Of a DNA stretch of 64,000 bases, positions 21,931 to 31,420 are shown piece after piece. The translations under genes and the position numbers were made by a program. Where the stretch lies: positions 211,474 to 275,473 of the forward strand of contig CAJNDT010006006.1 of the NCBI GenBank assembly GCA_905221615.1, given 5' to 3'. Below the pieces are notes generated by a model. It was not told the DNA's origin, made no database searches, and worked only from the letters and a program-made list of their open reading frames with translations. The DNA comes from Symbiodinium sp. CCMP2592 (Eukaryota > Sar > Dinophyceae > Suessiales > Symbiodiniaceae). Each line of letters begins with the position of its first letter. Within the stretch, counting starts at the first letter, position 1.

Positions 21931-22730
21931 GGGACTGAAGGTCAATGTCTAGCCACACGGAAGTCTATGGGTAATGCAAGCTCAGGTTGAAACTCATGAA
22001 AACGAGCTACCTTCGCCAGTCCTACATGCAATTGTCCAGACAGGATTGATTCAGGCATGCCACCTCCCAATTTCCAAGCCCCTACAACCCTAAACCCTTA
22101 AACCCTTGCACCCAAAACCCTATATGCTGGATCCCCGCCACAACGAGGCCTGCGGAGAAGCACCAACCCATCATGGCACGCTACGCCCGATCCTGAAAAG
22201 GGTTGAGGTTGAGGACTTGGGGGTTTGTGCTACCCTACGGGTCACCACCCCAAATACTAGCCTACATGACTGCTATCCTAGTAACCTAATTTACTGCTAC
22301 AAGTAGCAAGCAGGAAAACCCGAATCCTTGCAGCCATAGATAGAGCACACTTACAACGGCGCACGATCCTTGCAATAAACCCAGCTTTACCCTAAACCCC
22401 CAAACCCTAAATCGTTTACACCCTGCAAACAGTACTGCAACCTGATTCCTGTTCCTCTGCAAGAAGTCTTGCTCTGCTTGTAAAGTTTTGACCGCACTCT
22501 ACAACCTCCACACGACCCCTTTAGACAAGCCAAACGAAGACCGAATAGTTAAAACCCTAGAAAGTCTTGCTACTCTAACCCTTGTTAGGGCCGTATCACA
22601 CAGTCTGAAAAAGTATTTTAAACAACGCAAGTATCGCATCAATAAAGCCTTGTGTAAAGTCCTTAACTTTGAAAACTTAATCCTAGACCGAAGCCCGTCG
22701 TGCCAGTCGTGTGACCCGAATCCTCCCACA
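21931..22730. other. No supported gene
   Basis: Contains CCCTAAACC words near 22090 and 22385. A frame pair at 22488-22736 exists on both strands; neither has a motif. Confidence 0.4.
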
Positions 22731-22774
22731 CCCTAAACCCTAAACCTGTAAGAGTTTAGGTTTAGGGTTTAGGG
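22731..22774. repeat. Head-to-head telomere-repeat foldback
   Basis: CCCTAAACCCTAAACCT (22731-22747) is followed by a 10-nt loop and its perfect complement AGGTTTAGGGTTTAGGG (22758-22774). The telomere unit thus points in both directions within 44 bp. Confidence 0.85.
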
Positions 22775-23228
22775 ACCCTCAACCCCAGACCGTTTTTGTT
22801 GAGGACTCCCGTGGGGGAGAGCGCACTCGGGGGGATCGCCTGATGGAGCGTCGGAAGAAGTGGGTCGAGGATCTGTCTAATCCGGGTTTACGGCTTAGGG
22901 GCTTCGGGTTTGGGGTTTACGGCTTAGGGTTTTCTAACCCAGACCCCTTTAAGACACGTCTCAGGGTTCGAGAGCGCGATACGGGGTCTCGGGTCTGGAA
23001 AATCCAGCTGTTCAAGGATGTTTTTGGCGGATATTACGGCATGGTTGTACTCGCGGCAAAAACGGTACATTATGTCTATTGATTTCAAGCCCCGCATTCA
23101 TCCGTGCAATAGAAGAGTTGTGTGTTGACCCCTGCACGGTCTGGGAATAGAAGGGTTCGAAAAGTCTGAATAGCACTTCCGAGGGCTTAGTACAGGCCCG
23201 ACTGTCAGGTTTTCATAGGGCCATATAA

Positions 23229-23354
23229 CCCAGACCCCGCAGGATCTAAAAAGGTAGATCCCCTTGTTTGGGACCCTATACTACCAAAGGCTCTTAATAG
23301 GAACCCCCGTGAACTGATCTACTTTATCTACTTTCTAGATCCTCCGGGGGTCTG
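23229..23354. mobile_element. MITE family A copy
   Basis: Left CCCAGACCCCGCAGGATCTA, right TAGATCCTCCGGGGGTCTG. The right arm has a small duplication (gatctactttatctactttc). Confidence 0.8.
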
Positions 23355-23436
23355 TGAAAGGGTTGCAAGTCATCAGGTGGTTTCTTGGGCTTTTGGGTTT
23401 GCCTTAAAGCCCCCCCAAACACCTAACACGTGATAC

Positions 23437-23543
23437 AGCAACCTGATTAAGAAACCTTGGGCTCTTATGAAGGCTTTGAATATTAGAAATATGTATCCTA
23501 TTATTCTGGTTCATTGAACAAGGGTTTCTGAATCAGGCACCGA
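23437..23543. mobile_element. MITE family H copy 1
   Basis: Left acctgattaagaaacc, right gggtttctgaatcaggcacc, inverted. The same ends occur at 37172-37312. The interior includes ttagaaatatgtatcctattattctgg. Confidence 0.7.
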
Positions 23544-25058
23544 CAGTGGCCCGAAACACCCAACCCCACATGCCAAACGCCAACACAAGCAAACTGAAGC
23601 CCGGATGGTGAGCCTCTGCTTGGACATGTGCCCGCAGAATAGCACCGCTCAGAAATTCGTTTTGGGGATCGAAGGCGATGCTGGGAACAAGTTCTGCATA
23701 CTGTGCCGTTGCTTTCCACAGCACCGAAGATATCCACGACGACGATGATGAGCTTGTGTTTGATATGTTATCCGGTGTGTGCGACTGGCACTGCAGACAA
23801 GAACTTGAGGTATTCACTGACAGAGACAGAAAGCCGGTGCTCCGGGCAAGCGACGGAGAACTAGAATAACTACAATAAGGCGTGTGGCTTCCATTGTCTT
23901 TTATTGGAGCTATGGAATCCTGAGGAATGCTATAAATAGACATACCGATTCCTTAGAAATTGCGACAGGCCACCAGAATCAACTTAGATCCGGACGGGCT
24001 ACTGTTGTCGCAGCAGCTGCCATATAGATCCTAAACCCAGAGAAGCCGAAGCCGCGAGGCTGAGGTCCTCAGTCAGGCACCACTACCCGCCCAGGGTGCT
24101 GCAAATGCCACAATCCGGAGCAGCCCTGAAATAGGTGAGAGAGCAAGTGAGTGGGTAGTGGACGAGTGAATGCATGAATGAGCGGGTACGCCGAGCTTTT
24201 TTGCCACAAATGCACCCATAAGGGCTTTGACAATAACAGTCTACGCATCATTTTCTCGTCCCGGTATCATGACGTGCAGCTAGTGATTCGCTCGCCGTCA
24301 CCGGTGTCGTTACCCTCTTCATCATCTTCGTTGATCAGCGCCACCAATGTCATCGTTCTGAAGGTGCTTGTAGCGCCGGTGTGTAACACGGCAGTGCTGC
24401 CGGGCTTGGTCTGGAAGTCGAAAGTTCGAACTCTCATGCATGTTACAAACAGGTACAGACAGATCTGTATAGGAGGTTTTGCAACTACATAGAGTTGCAG
24501 GCCTGCTGTGCACAGAGTTCCAACACGACTGAAAGTTGACATAGGTTGTAGCAAGCTGAGCTACAAAACCCGAGTCCACCGCGGCATAGCCGAGCAGGAC
24601 AAAATCATTCTTCCATCTTCGGTACTTTTAAGTCTGTGGCACAGCCGAGCAAGTAGAGAAGGCACTTCCGCAGAGGAAAAGCAAACATTGTGAATTGCCA
24701 TGCTGGCTGTGCAATGCCAGCCTGCCTGGCAGTTTGAAACAGACTGTTCCCAGCACGGCCTTGCCGGGCTTGCCCGGCAGCACTGTTTGTAATATCCGTT
24801 TGGGTGGGAGGGGCGGGGCGTCGTTTTGGTAGGAGGACCTTTTGAGTGGACAATCACAAACAAGATTTGTTTTGATCGATCTGAGATTGAAAGTTTTATA
24901 AAAGTTTTGAGAGAGTGTTTCAAGTTTCATGCAGCATGTATCCTTTGAGTCATGTTTGGTGCTGAGAGCACTCACTTACATCGTATATCCTCAGGCTCAG
25001 GAGCAGGGGAAAATTTTGATCGTGTAGGGACTATCTTTCACAAACATCGTTGTGACGC
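23544..25058. other. Unresolved stretch upstream of the DIRS-like element
   Basis: Frames on both strands around 23533-23943 and 24178-24554 have some protein-like words (for example an Asp-rich HDDDDELVFDML on the plus strand near 23735). They overlap antiparallel, and I cannot tell which, if any, is real. No repeats marking the 5' end of the element at 25059 were recognised. Confidence 0.35.
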
Positions 25059-25700
25059 ATGACTGGTCAGCAAACTTGCTTAGCAGCTCCAAACTTCAGG
25101 ACTTTGATCGCGGTAGCCTGGCAGCCTTGCGGCCCATGGACGGCCATGAGTGGCGCAGGTCTCAGCTGGCCCGCACTCGTGCAGCCTTACCGCGGTCGAC
25201 TTGAAGAGTGGTTTGGCACGCCAGAAAAGCTTCATGCGTCCTTTGACACTAGAGAAGAGCTCGTGAAGTTGCTTAGGAGCTGTGATAAAACTTTGCTAGA
25301 AAGCAGTGTGGCCTTGATTGCAGACGCTCTTCTTGAATGGCATACGGACGGTTCCCGCTTGGTAGCCAGTGGGCGCAGGGAAGCAAGGAGGCGCTTGACA
25401 GAGTGCTTGCCCAATGTCCCGGGAACTGGCCTTAGCTTGCATGAGCATTACAATCAGATTGCGCTGCAGAGTCCACTTGCGTTGCTACCGGTGCTTCGCA
25501 AGCGAAAGCTAGCTACTGACAGGGTTGTGGATCGCGGTGCTAGGGCCACGGAGGAGACACGACTTCGGCAGGAGTATGCATTGCGTCTTGCAGCCATCAT
25601 ACAGGATGCGCAGTTGCCGGTGTGCAAGGTGCTTGCAGGGGTCAGCAATGCCGAGGAAGCCTGGCCACGGTTGTTCGGGACCCGCCGCTCCAAGACATAA
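25059..25700 (+). CDS. Tyrosine recombinase, N-terminal part (frameshifted)
   Basis: Begins at ATG (MTGQQTCLAAPNF) and is open for 213 codons. The region is mostly helical and charged, with no catalytic residues. It ends ...GTRRSKT-stop at 25698. The downstream frame (25622-27085) takes up directly at 25701 as RNRFRAWDKFREWLVYSRG, so a one-base deletion at about 25697-25700 explains the break. In tyrosine recombinases the N-terminal part carries the core-binding helices, and the RxRxWxxFxxWL-like helix after the break fits the start of such a SAM-like domain. Alternatives are a programmed -1 shift, for which I see no slippery heptamer. Confidence 0.6.
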   Translation: MTGQQTCLAAPNFRTLIAVAWQPCGPWTAMSGAGLSWPALVQPYRGRLEEWFGTPEKLHASFDTREELVKLLRSCDKTLLESSVALIADALLEWHTDGSRLVASGRREARRRLTECLPNVPGTGLSLHEHYNQIALQSPLALLPVLRKRKLATDRVVDRGARATEETRLRQEYALRLAAIIQDAQLPVCKVLAGVSNAEEAWPRLFGTRRSKT

Positions 25701-27085
25701 GGAATCGCTTTAGGGCTTGGGATAAGTTTCGGGAATGGTTGGTTTATAGCCGTGGCAGAAGCTATCCGGAAGGGGTAGCGGATGTGCTAGACTATGCCAA
25801 TGAAAGATTTCGAGAAGGATGTGGAAAGACTGTGCTCGAAAGCTTGCAAGCATCTCTCAGTGTACTTGAAGGTGTAGGGCGCGTGCCGTCTACGCAGCAG
25901 ATATCTCAGGATCCCACATGGCAGGCACAGCTCAAGAGTTACACAGCGGATTTGATTTCGGCGGCACCGCCGGAGCAGCCAGCCAGCATGCTCACCGTTG
26001 CTATCGTTCTCTCATGTGAGATCTTCATTTGCACGCCTGAGGAGCCAGGTTACTTGAGGGCTTTGGGCTTGGTGTGCTTATTGATGGTTTGGGGCTCACT
26101 TCGAGCCGATGACGTTCAGGGGCTCCTGCCGCAGACCATGATGCTAGACGAGCGTGGGCTGAGCATTGATCTCGCACGGTCCAAGACCACAGGGCCCGAC
26201 AAGAGGACCCACACCGTCAAGGTTTTCGTGGAACGGAGGATCTCGCTGACAGGGCATGATTGGCTGAAGACCGGATATGAATTGTGGAAGGATTTCGATT
26301 TTGAGAGGGATTATTTGGTCTTAAAGGCCAATGAAGGTTTCACGGAACCCCTCGAGAAGTCGGTGCCTGCCTCCACGGTGGCCCTTTATTTCCGCAAGGT
26401 TCTCAGTGAATTGAAGACGCCCAAGCGGGAGGGGCGAACTTGGAAGGCCAATGATCAGCGTCCGCTGCTCCCAGGATACACTTCCAGTCGTTTTACGGGT
26501 CACTCTGCTAGGAACTTCCTTAGCTCGGTCGGAGCGGCCATCGATGTCGACCCCAGGGAGCTGGACTATCTTGGCCGCTGGAAGGTAGGTGGCGAAGGGT
26601 CTGCAACATACATTCGCACTTCTAGGCAGGTTGTGCATCGTCTTCAGAACCACATTGCCTGTTCTCTTGTCAGCGGACAGCCGAAGCACTACATTGAGGT
26701 GGATTCCATCAAGGCTTTGACGGATTATGCAGCTAAGGCTGGAGAGAGCGAATCTCAGGTTCGTCGCCGTCACAACCTCCTCGAGGGAGCAAAAGGCTTA
26801 GGCGGATCGTGGCCGACTCTGGCATTGGAAGTGGGTGTTGAGGCACCTCCGTCTCCAGTCGAGCAGGTCTTGGCATCAGGCAGCCGGGGGGATTATTTCA
26901 TCGTTACCTCTCGCACCACAGGCCTGAGGCGTTTGCACATGTTGGGTCCCGAGAACTGTTACAATGTGAGATTTGTCAATCATGTCGGCGCGGAGGACGT
27001 CGATAACATTTGCAAGGATTGCAAAGCAAGAATGAAGGAGGAATCAGACCCCTCCAGCAGTGACAGTGGAAACGAGTCAATGTGA
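25622..27085 (+). CDS. Tyrosine recombinase, catalytic part
   Basis: Open for 487 codons; real homology probably starts near residue 26 (nt 25700). Catalytic set in order: Arg161 in WGSLRADD, a Lys188 in the SKTTG turn, His294-x-x-Arg297 in FTGHSARNFL, Trp320 in LGRW in the position usually held by His/Trp, and the nucleophile Tyr330 in SATYIRTSR. This is the complete R-K-HxxR-H/W-Y arrangement of tyrosine recombinases, which cut and rejoin DNA through a 3'-phosphotyrosine. In DIRS-like elements the enzyme integrates a circular DNA copy without target duplication. The last 120 residues after Tyr330 are an extension that includes a CKDC pair near the C terminus. It is followed by about 350 nt without a gene before Gag. 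Catalytic residues are intact although the frame is broken upstream. Confidence 0.8.
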   Translation: MQGACRGQQCRGSLATVVRDPPLQDIRNRFRAWDKFREWLVYSRGRSYPEGVADVLDYANERFREGCGKTVLESLQASLSVLEGVGRVPSTQQISQDPTWQAQLKSYTADLISAAPPEQPASMLTVAIVLSCEIFICTPEEPGYLRALGLVCLLMVWGSLRADDVQGLLPQTMMLDERGLSIDLARSKTTGPDKRTHTVKVFVERRISLTGHDWLKTGYELWKDFDFERDYLVLKANEGFTEPLEKSVPASTVALYFRKVLSELKTPKREGRTWKANDQRPLLPGYTSSRFTGHSARNFLSSVGAAIDVDPRELDYLGRWKVGGEGSATYIRTSRQVVHRLQNHIACSLVSGQPKHYIEVDSIKALTDYAAKAGESESQVRRRHNLLEGAKGLGGSWPTLALEVGVEAPPSPVEQVLASGSRGDYFIVTSRTTGLRRLHMLGPENCYNVRFVNHVGAEDVDNICKDCKARMKEESDPSSSDSGNESM

Positions 27086-27435
27086 AGTCAAAAGGTGAGC
27101 ACGCTTGCTGTGTATAGGCCATGCCCTGCAAGTCCTAGTCGGAAGCTGGCGTGAGTCGCATTTTGCAAAGGGCGCCTTGAAGTAGATCCGCAATAACATT
27201 TCATGCTGATTAAGTGCACGTGCTGGTGCTGTTCAAGCAGGAAGAAGTCTCACTCGGCGCAGGCCGTGAGGTGCCGAAGGAAACCGCGTCCAGTCACAGG
27301 CCTCAGGGCGACGGGTGAACCCAGTGCAGTGCAGCCAAAGGCCTCAGGGCGGCTAGCGATCAAAGTCCTACAGGGCCACAGGCGGGAGCGCGGCCTTCGC
27401 ATCAGGTGTAGCTGGAGTTAGTTTCTGTTGTCGCA
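27086..27435. other. Spacer between recombinase and Gag frames
   Basis: 350 nt with no supported coding frame. It could be a promoter/leader for the Gag frame, or the junction between two elements (3' end of one with its recombinase, 5' start of the next). Confidence 0.4.
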
Positions 27436-28008
27436 ATGGCCGCCACAGATGCCGAGAAGCGCGAGCTCATAACTGAAGCAGACAGCGACTTGCAGTTTGT
27501 GCTCGGCGAAGCTGGCTTGTCTCTGGACGCCCAGTATCGAGTGGTGCAGCGACATACGACACTTAGGCGATTCCAGGCTATCGCCGACTCCCGGCAGGAA
27601 GCTGGGGCTGCTGGAAAGGCTGACTTCGGATTGGATGATCAGGCTCCAGAAGGGCGACAACAAATCGCTGGGGTCGTCGCCGCCTGGGAACTAGCGCGCG
27701 ACGTGATCAACAAAGAGACGGAAACGAGAGCAGAGGCGAAGGTGTTAGGCCAGCCGCGCATCTTGCAAGTCACAGAGAGGCAAGCAATGCTTAAGGCGGT
27801 AGCGGCCGTTCACGGGCAGTTGGGAGAATCGGAGACTCCATCATCTGAATACCTCGCTCTCAAGTGCGAGGAATGCGAAGCCAATGAGCCTCAGGCTTCA
27901 ACCTTGGATGCCATAACTTCTAAGAAGAACACTCTTACCACGAGCATCCAGTCCAGCCTTGACGCTTCGGGGCGAATTCATATTTACTCAGCACAAATCC
28001 AAGAGTGA
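27436..28008 (+). CDS. Gag-like protein, N-terminal part (frameshifted)
   Basis: ATG start (MAATDAEKRELITEADSD), 190 codons, Ala/Glu/Gln-rich, predicted mostly helical. It ends prematurely at 28006, and the next coding segment (27959-28234) lies in another frame, so a frameshift falls between about 27960 and 28000. In retroelements this position encodes the structural protein that packages the RNA. I assign it by position and by the downstream basic and Cys/His segments, not by a recognised domain. Confidence 0.5.
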   Translation: MAATDAEKRELITEADSDLQFVLGEAGLSLDAQYRVVQRHTTLRRFQAIADSRQEAGAAGKADFGLDDQAPEGRQQIAGVVAAWELARDVINKETETRAEAKVLGQPRILQVTERQAMLKAVAAVHGQLGESETPSSEYLALKCEECEANEPQASTLDAITSKKNTLTTSIQSSLDASGRIHIYSAQIQE

Positions 28009-28234
28009 GCTTCCGACTACTACTCAAGCTTATCGCAAGGTCCTTCGCGTGGAAGCTTTCACATGGCTATGCATGGCATCCCGCTTCAAATCCAAGCAAT
28101 GGCTTCAGGATCTTAAGCTGTCTGACTTCGACCACTTCGTCAACTACATCCATGGCGAGAAGGTCGCCCAGCTCTCAGTGCCTACGTCTCATCAGCCGGC
28201 CGATGTGCCTTCACTTTCACCCCTTGGGAAGTAG
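27959..28234 (+). CDS. Gag-like protein, middle part (frameshifted at both ends)
   Basis: About 75 codons of meaningful sequence (TQAYRKVLRVEAFTWLCMAS, DLKLSDFDHFVNYIHGEKVA) joining the segments on either side. The frame ends at a TAG at 28232. The next segment reads EVVLAYEHRLRKEAFRLVNE across the same place, so a second indel lies near 28190-28230. Confidence 0.5.
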   Translation: MTLRGEFIFTQHKSKSELPTTTQAYRKVLRVEAFTWLCMASRFKSKQWLQDLKLSDFDHFVNYIHGEKVAQLSVPTSHQPADVPSLSPLGK

Positions 28235-28254
28235 TCTTAGCCTACGAGCACCGG

Positions 28255-28695
28255 TTGCGCAAGGAGGCATTCCGTCTGGTCAATGAGCAGGGTTATACTC
28301 TGACAGGCGCTCTGGCTTCAGTCATTTCTTCAGCAGAGCTTAAGGAGACCTACTTCACGACGCCGCTCGCATTGTCCATCATTGAGCGACCACGCAAGTG
28401 GCTCAAGGGCAAGGGCAAGGACAAATCAGGCAAAGACGGGGGCAAGGCTGGAAAGGGAGGCAAGGGCAAAGACTCCAAGGGGGGCAAGAACGGCAAAGGC
28501 CCCTCGGACCCGGCACTTAAGGGCCTTCAATTGGTCTGGCGCACACCGGAGGGACGCGACATCTGCTTTGCATTCAACTCGCAGAGCTGCACCAATCCAT
28601 CATGCGAACGCTTGTACGTGTGCCGGGTCAAGGGCTGTTACCAGCCCCACTCAGCGACCGAGCACAAGCTTAAGACCAGCAAGCCCAAGGAGTGA
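28255..28695 (+). CDS. Gag-like protein, C-terminal part with Lys/Gly tract and Cys/His cluster
   Basis: The frame is open from about 28230; the first listed codon is a TTG inside it, not a true start. It begins with a helical segment (FRLVNEQGYTLTGALASVIS) and then a Lys/Gly-rich tract at about residues 43-80 (repeated GKGKDKSGKDGGKAGKGG). A Cys/His cluster follows (CFAFNSQSC, NPSC, YVCRVKGC, H), resembling a CCCH-type zinc finger. Both parts are expected to bind nucleic acid in place of the usual CCHC knuckle. It ends in TGA immediately followed by CTA, and the same frame then continues open into the next coding region (see 28693-28698). Confidence 0.6.
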   Translation: MRKEAFRLVNEQGYTLTGALASVISSAELKETYFTTPLALSIIERPRKWLKGKGKDKSGKDGGKAGKGGKGKDSKGGKNGKGPSDPALKGLQLVWRTPEGRDICFAFNSQSCTNPSCERLYVCRVKGCYQPHSATEHKLKTSKPKE

Positions 28696-28698
28696 CTA
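28693..28698 (+). promoter_or_regulatory. Candidate stop-codon readthrough site TGA CTA between Gag and Pol-like frames
   Basis: The Gag frame ends GAG TGA CTA TCG. After the TGA the same frame stays open through 28696-28779 into the methyltransferase-like ORF. UGA followed by CUA is a well-documented leaky context in some cellular and viral mRNAs, and stop suppression at gag/pol junctions is an established retroelement strategy. A second TGA CTA with open frame after it lies at 58085-58090 in an unrelated element. Confidence 0.5.
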
Positions 28699-29900
28699 TC
28701 GCATGATTCGGTTTCTACCATTGAGACATCAGATCACATCGCATACCAGCCTCAGCTGTACAGTCCGAGCGGGCTTTGTGTGCTCTACATTCTCGCGGGG
28801 CCCCATCGCAAAGGTGATGTGGGCTCCTACCTTCAGTCTTTGGGCAATGTCACTGACCTTCTTCAGTTCGATCTTCAGCGCTCCACAGAGCATGACTTGA
28901 CTAAGGAAGGATTGTGGCAGAACATCTTTCAGTTGCTCGGCGAAGGGGATTGGATCCTCATTGCCTCTCCTCCTTGTGAGACATTTTCCAGAGTCCGGCA
29001 CCGACACCCCGGGCCAAAGCCACTACGTTCAGCATATTATCCTCGAGGTTTTCCATGGTTGGGCAATTTGCACGCGCAGCAGGTGGAGCAGGCAAATTAT
29101 TTTCTTGATCAGACCGTGACGGCATGTCAACTTGCATGGCAATATCTCCTTGAACATCCAGAGGATCTCGGTGCGACTCCTGACCAGGAGTTACCAGCTT
29201 CCATTTGGCAGCTACCAGCTCTGCGCGAGCTTCAGGTTTCCACCCGGGCCATCACTTTTGCATTCTTTCAGTGTTGCTTTGAGGCGCCTACTTCTAAACC
29301 TACCCGCATTCTAACTCATCTCACGGCTTTTGTCGAGCAGCCTCCACCTTGTGCTTCATGGCCACGCTTCGACTCCAACGATCGCTACGTGGGGCCGTTG
29401 CCGCCACGTTGCCCGCATGGGAGGCACGACAAGGTACTTGCAGGCCGTGAGGGCAGCCACTGGGCAACCGAGTCATCGGCAGCCTTTCATCCTTTGCTGT
29501 GTGAGTGGTTTGCACATGCTGTGCTCGCTTCCGCTTCGCATGGGGGACTTGGGTCAGCATCGCACAGCTCCGCTCCAGGCGAGGCAGGTCAAGTTCAGGA
29601 GGTGCATCAGGAGTCACGTCAGGAGTCACGTGAGGTACCGCAGGGTTTGCCGCAGGAGGTGCATCAGGAATCACACGAGGTGACGCAGGAGGTGCATCAG
29701 GAGTCACATGAGGTGCCGCAGGGTTTGCTGCAGGTGGTCTCCGATAGGATAGAGGCGGTTACAGATAGGGTAGAGGCGGCTGGTTTGATCGAGTCGGAAG
29801 CCCCTCCAACCACTTTGATGCCGTCACCAGATCCTTCGGTGCAGCCGCAGGCAAAGGCAGGGTTAAGAAACATGTCGAGGCAGAGGAGTTTGCACGCTTC
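28696..29900 (+). CDS. Cytosine-C5-methyltransferase-like domain of the retroelement Pol
   Basis: Same frame as the Gag segment, open to 30048, but protein-like only to about 29900. Counting from the codon at 28780: residues 1-50 form a Rossmann-like start (LYILAGPHRKGDVGSYLQSL, then VTDLLQFDL). Cys66 lies in ASPPCETFSRVR, matching the catalytic PC motif IV of DNA cytosine-C5 methyltransferases. LEHPEDLG at 124-131 is placed like the ENV motif VI, and KPTRI near 176 may correspond to the later Q-R-R strand. A C-terminal patch, GPLPPRCPHGRHD, is Cys/His-rich. From 29590 to 29740 there are tandem repeats of EVHQESHE/VPQGL type. In known biology such captured methyltransferases could methylate the element's own DNA. 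No target-recognition domain is obvious, so the enzyme may be minimal or altered in use. Confidence 0.55.
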
Positions 29901-29984
29901 ATTTCTTCAGCGAGGGCTCCGACTCGGGCCGAGGTTCATGCTCTCTTCAAACTGCTGCCGCATGAGACTCCGCCGAGGTCGGCG

Positions 29985-30812
29985 GTGTCCTCCAATTGGG
30001 TTCCCAGCAGCTTTTCGACAGGCTTGTACAGGAAGGGTGGAGGCTTGATCGGTCTCAGGTCCGCGTGCAAAGGTTTCCCGGCTTCCACTGAGGCATTGGC
30101 CACATTCGTGCACAGCAACATGCCTGGGCACCCTTTTACCACGATTAGCCTTTACCTTAACACTGGTACAAAACCCAATAAAGATTCCAAGAATGCCCCT
30201 TTGCCCAACGGGATAATCGGAGTTACGGACTTCAGAGGAGGTGAGATTTGGGTTGAGGCCCAGGGCGGTGAGTCTGTTCAGATAGTGGACGGTAAACGCT
30301 TGAGTGGTCACCTGCTTCCGATCAGTGAGAAACCCACGTACATACATGCTTACCGCGATCTTCACCTCACAATGCCCTGGAAAGGTAAGAGATTAGTCAT
30401 CATAGCTTTCAGTGTTTCGGAGCACACTCAGGCACGCGATGAGGATCTCGCACTTCTTGGCGAGCAGGGTTTCGTCCTTCCGGGTGAGGAGCACAGTGTT
30501 GATCCTGAGGCGGTCCATTCGGATGAGTCGGAGGTGCTGGAGGGGGGCGAGGCCGAAAGGCCGGAGCCCTTTAAGCATCAGGAGTGCCACAACATCGGGC
30601 TGCCTTTGAGCCTCGAGTGGGACGGCAAAACTCAACCGATCACGGATGGCTTTGGGCTCTGCTCGCCTACTAGGTGGCCTCCTGAAGCCAGGGGAGGCCT
30701 GCTGCCCAAACAGGCTTTGGAATTTGCTACTGCCATGCATCAAGTGCTTCGCGACTTTGTGGCCGAAGTTGTGCCTGATGTCAGGCGCACGGCTATATGG
30801 AGCTTGCACTAG
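29985..30812 (+). CDS. 2OG/Fe(II) dioxygenase-like (TET/JBP-like) domain
   Basis: Coding begins before the listed frame (a shift from frame 1 to frame 0 lies between about 29870 and 29985). Residues 8-140 read like a double-stranded beta-helix: SSFSTGLYRKGGGLIGL, then TTISLYLNTGT. An Asn65-x-Asp67 pair stands where the metal-binding HxD is expected, followed by FRGGEIWVE, His127 in DLHLTMPW and Arg136 in KGKRLVIIAF. The spacing from HxD position to His (60) and from His to Arg (9) is that of Fe(II)/2-oxoglutarate oxygenases, and GGELW-like plus PWxGxR motifs fit the nucleic-acid-oxidising TET/JBP group as I know it. Asn at position 65 (codon AAT) instead of His suggests lost metal binding in this copy. 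The remaining 130 residues are acidic and lead towards the RT. Assignment is by motif only. Confidence 0.4.
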   Translation: MSSNWVPSSFSTGLYRKGGGLIGLRSACKGFPASTEALATFVHSNMPGHPFTTISLYLNTGTKPNKDSKNAPLPNGIIGVTDFRGGEIWVEAQGGESVQIVDGKRLSGHLLPISEKPTYIHAYRDLHLTMPWKGKRLVIIAFSVSEHTQARDEDLALLGEQGFVLPGEEHSVDPEAVHSDESEVLEGGEAERPEPFKHQECHNIGLPLSLEWDGKTQPITDGFGLCSPTRWPPEARGGLLPKQALEFATAMHQVLRDFVAEVVPDVRRTAIWSLH

Positions 30813-31420
30813 GCCGCCTTAAGGAATCACCTTTCTCGCCAGAGATGTTAGGGGGCCTTAGGAAGGAATGGTTTAATTGCATAGAGGCTGCTTCGGGAGG
30901 CAAGTGCACGGATCTTGATGTGATGCCAAGTGGCCAACCGTTCTTCTTGCATGCCGTGTCAGCGACAGCGCGGCTGTTGCAGGACCCAGATTGGAAAGCC
31001 GGTTCTTGCCAGGAGGACTCCTATGTCAGCGGGGTCGCGATCGGGTATGATTGCCCAGCGCCTCACTTGCCACAGGTGTACGAATACAAATACAAGTCCC
31101 GCAAGCTCGATGAATCGGATGCCGAGTGGCATCGTGAGAGCTATTCGTCGGCGAACGAAACATCAGATCAACTTGAAAAGAAGTTTGCAGAGGAAGAGGC
31201 TCTTGGGCGTATGGCGCCCTCCACTTTACCTGTTCTTGAGCAAAGGTACGGGCGGGATAGGGTTAGGATAGCATCTTTAGGTTCCTTGATCAAGCCAGAC
31301 GGCTCCGCGCGGCCATTGCACGATGGCACACATGGAGTGCATGTCAACAATGGTATTAGGCTACTTAATCAGCAATCTAATCCCGGACCCCAGGAAGTAG
31401 TTCACCTTGTGCGTAGTGGC
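30797..31420 (+). CDS. Reverse transcriptase, fingers/palm N-terminal part (frameshifted)
   Basis: Open as 30797-31552, but meaningful only to about 31420. It contains RIASLGSLIKPDGSARPLHDG and THGVHVNNGIRLL. This is the RT motif 1-2 region, where a K-x-D/G-x-x-R-x-x-x-D stretch is followed by VN. The upstream frame ends at 30812 and overlaps by 16 nt, so a one-base shift precedes it. Past 31420 the frame becomes nonsense, while frame 1 reads TFCITGDVTAAHRLFLVREA, giving another break at about 31415-31450, between RT motif 2 and the first catalytic Asp. Confidence 0.7.

Noticed and set aside
23533..24554. Antiparallel protein-like frames upstream of the DIRS-like element
   Set aside because: Both strands look equally plausible, no motif decides between them, and a MITE overlaps one end.
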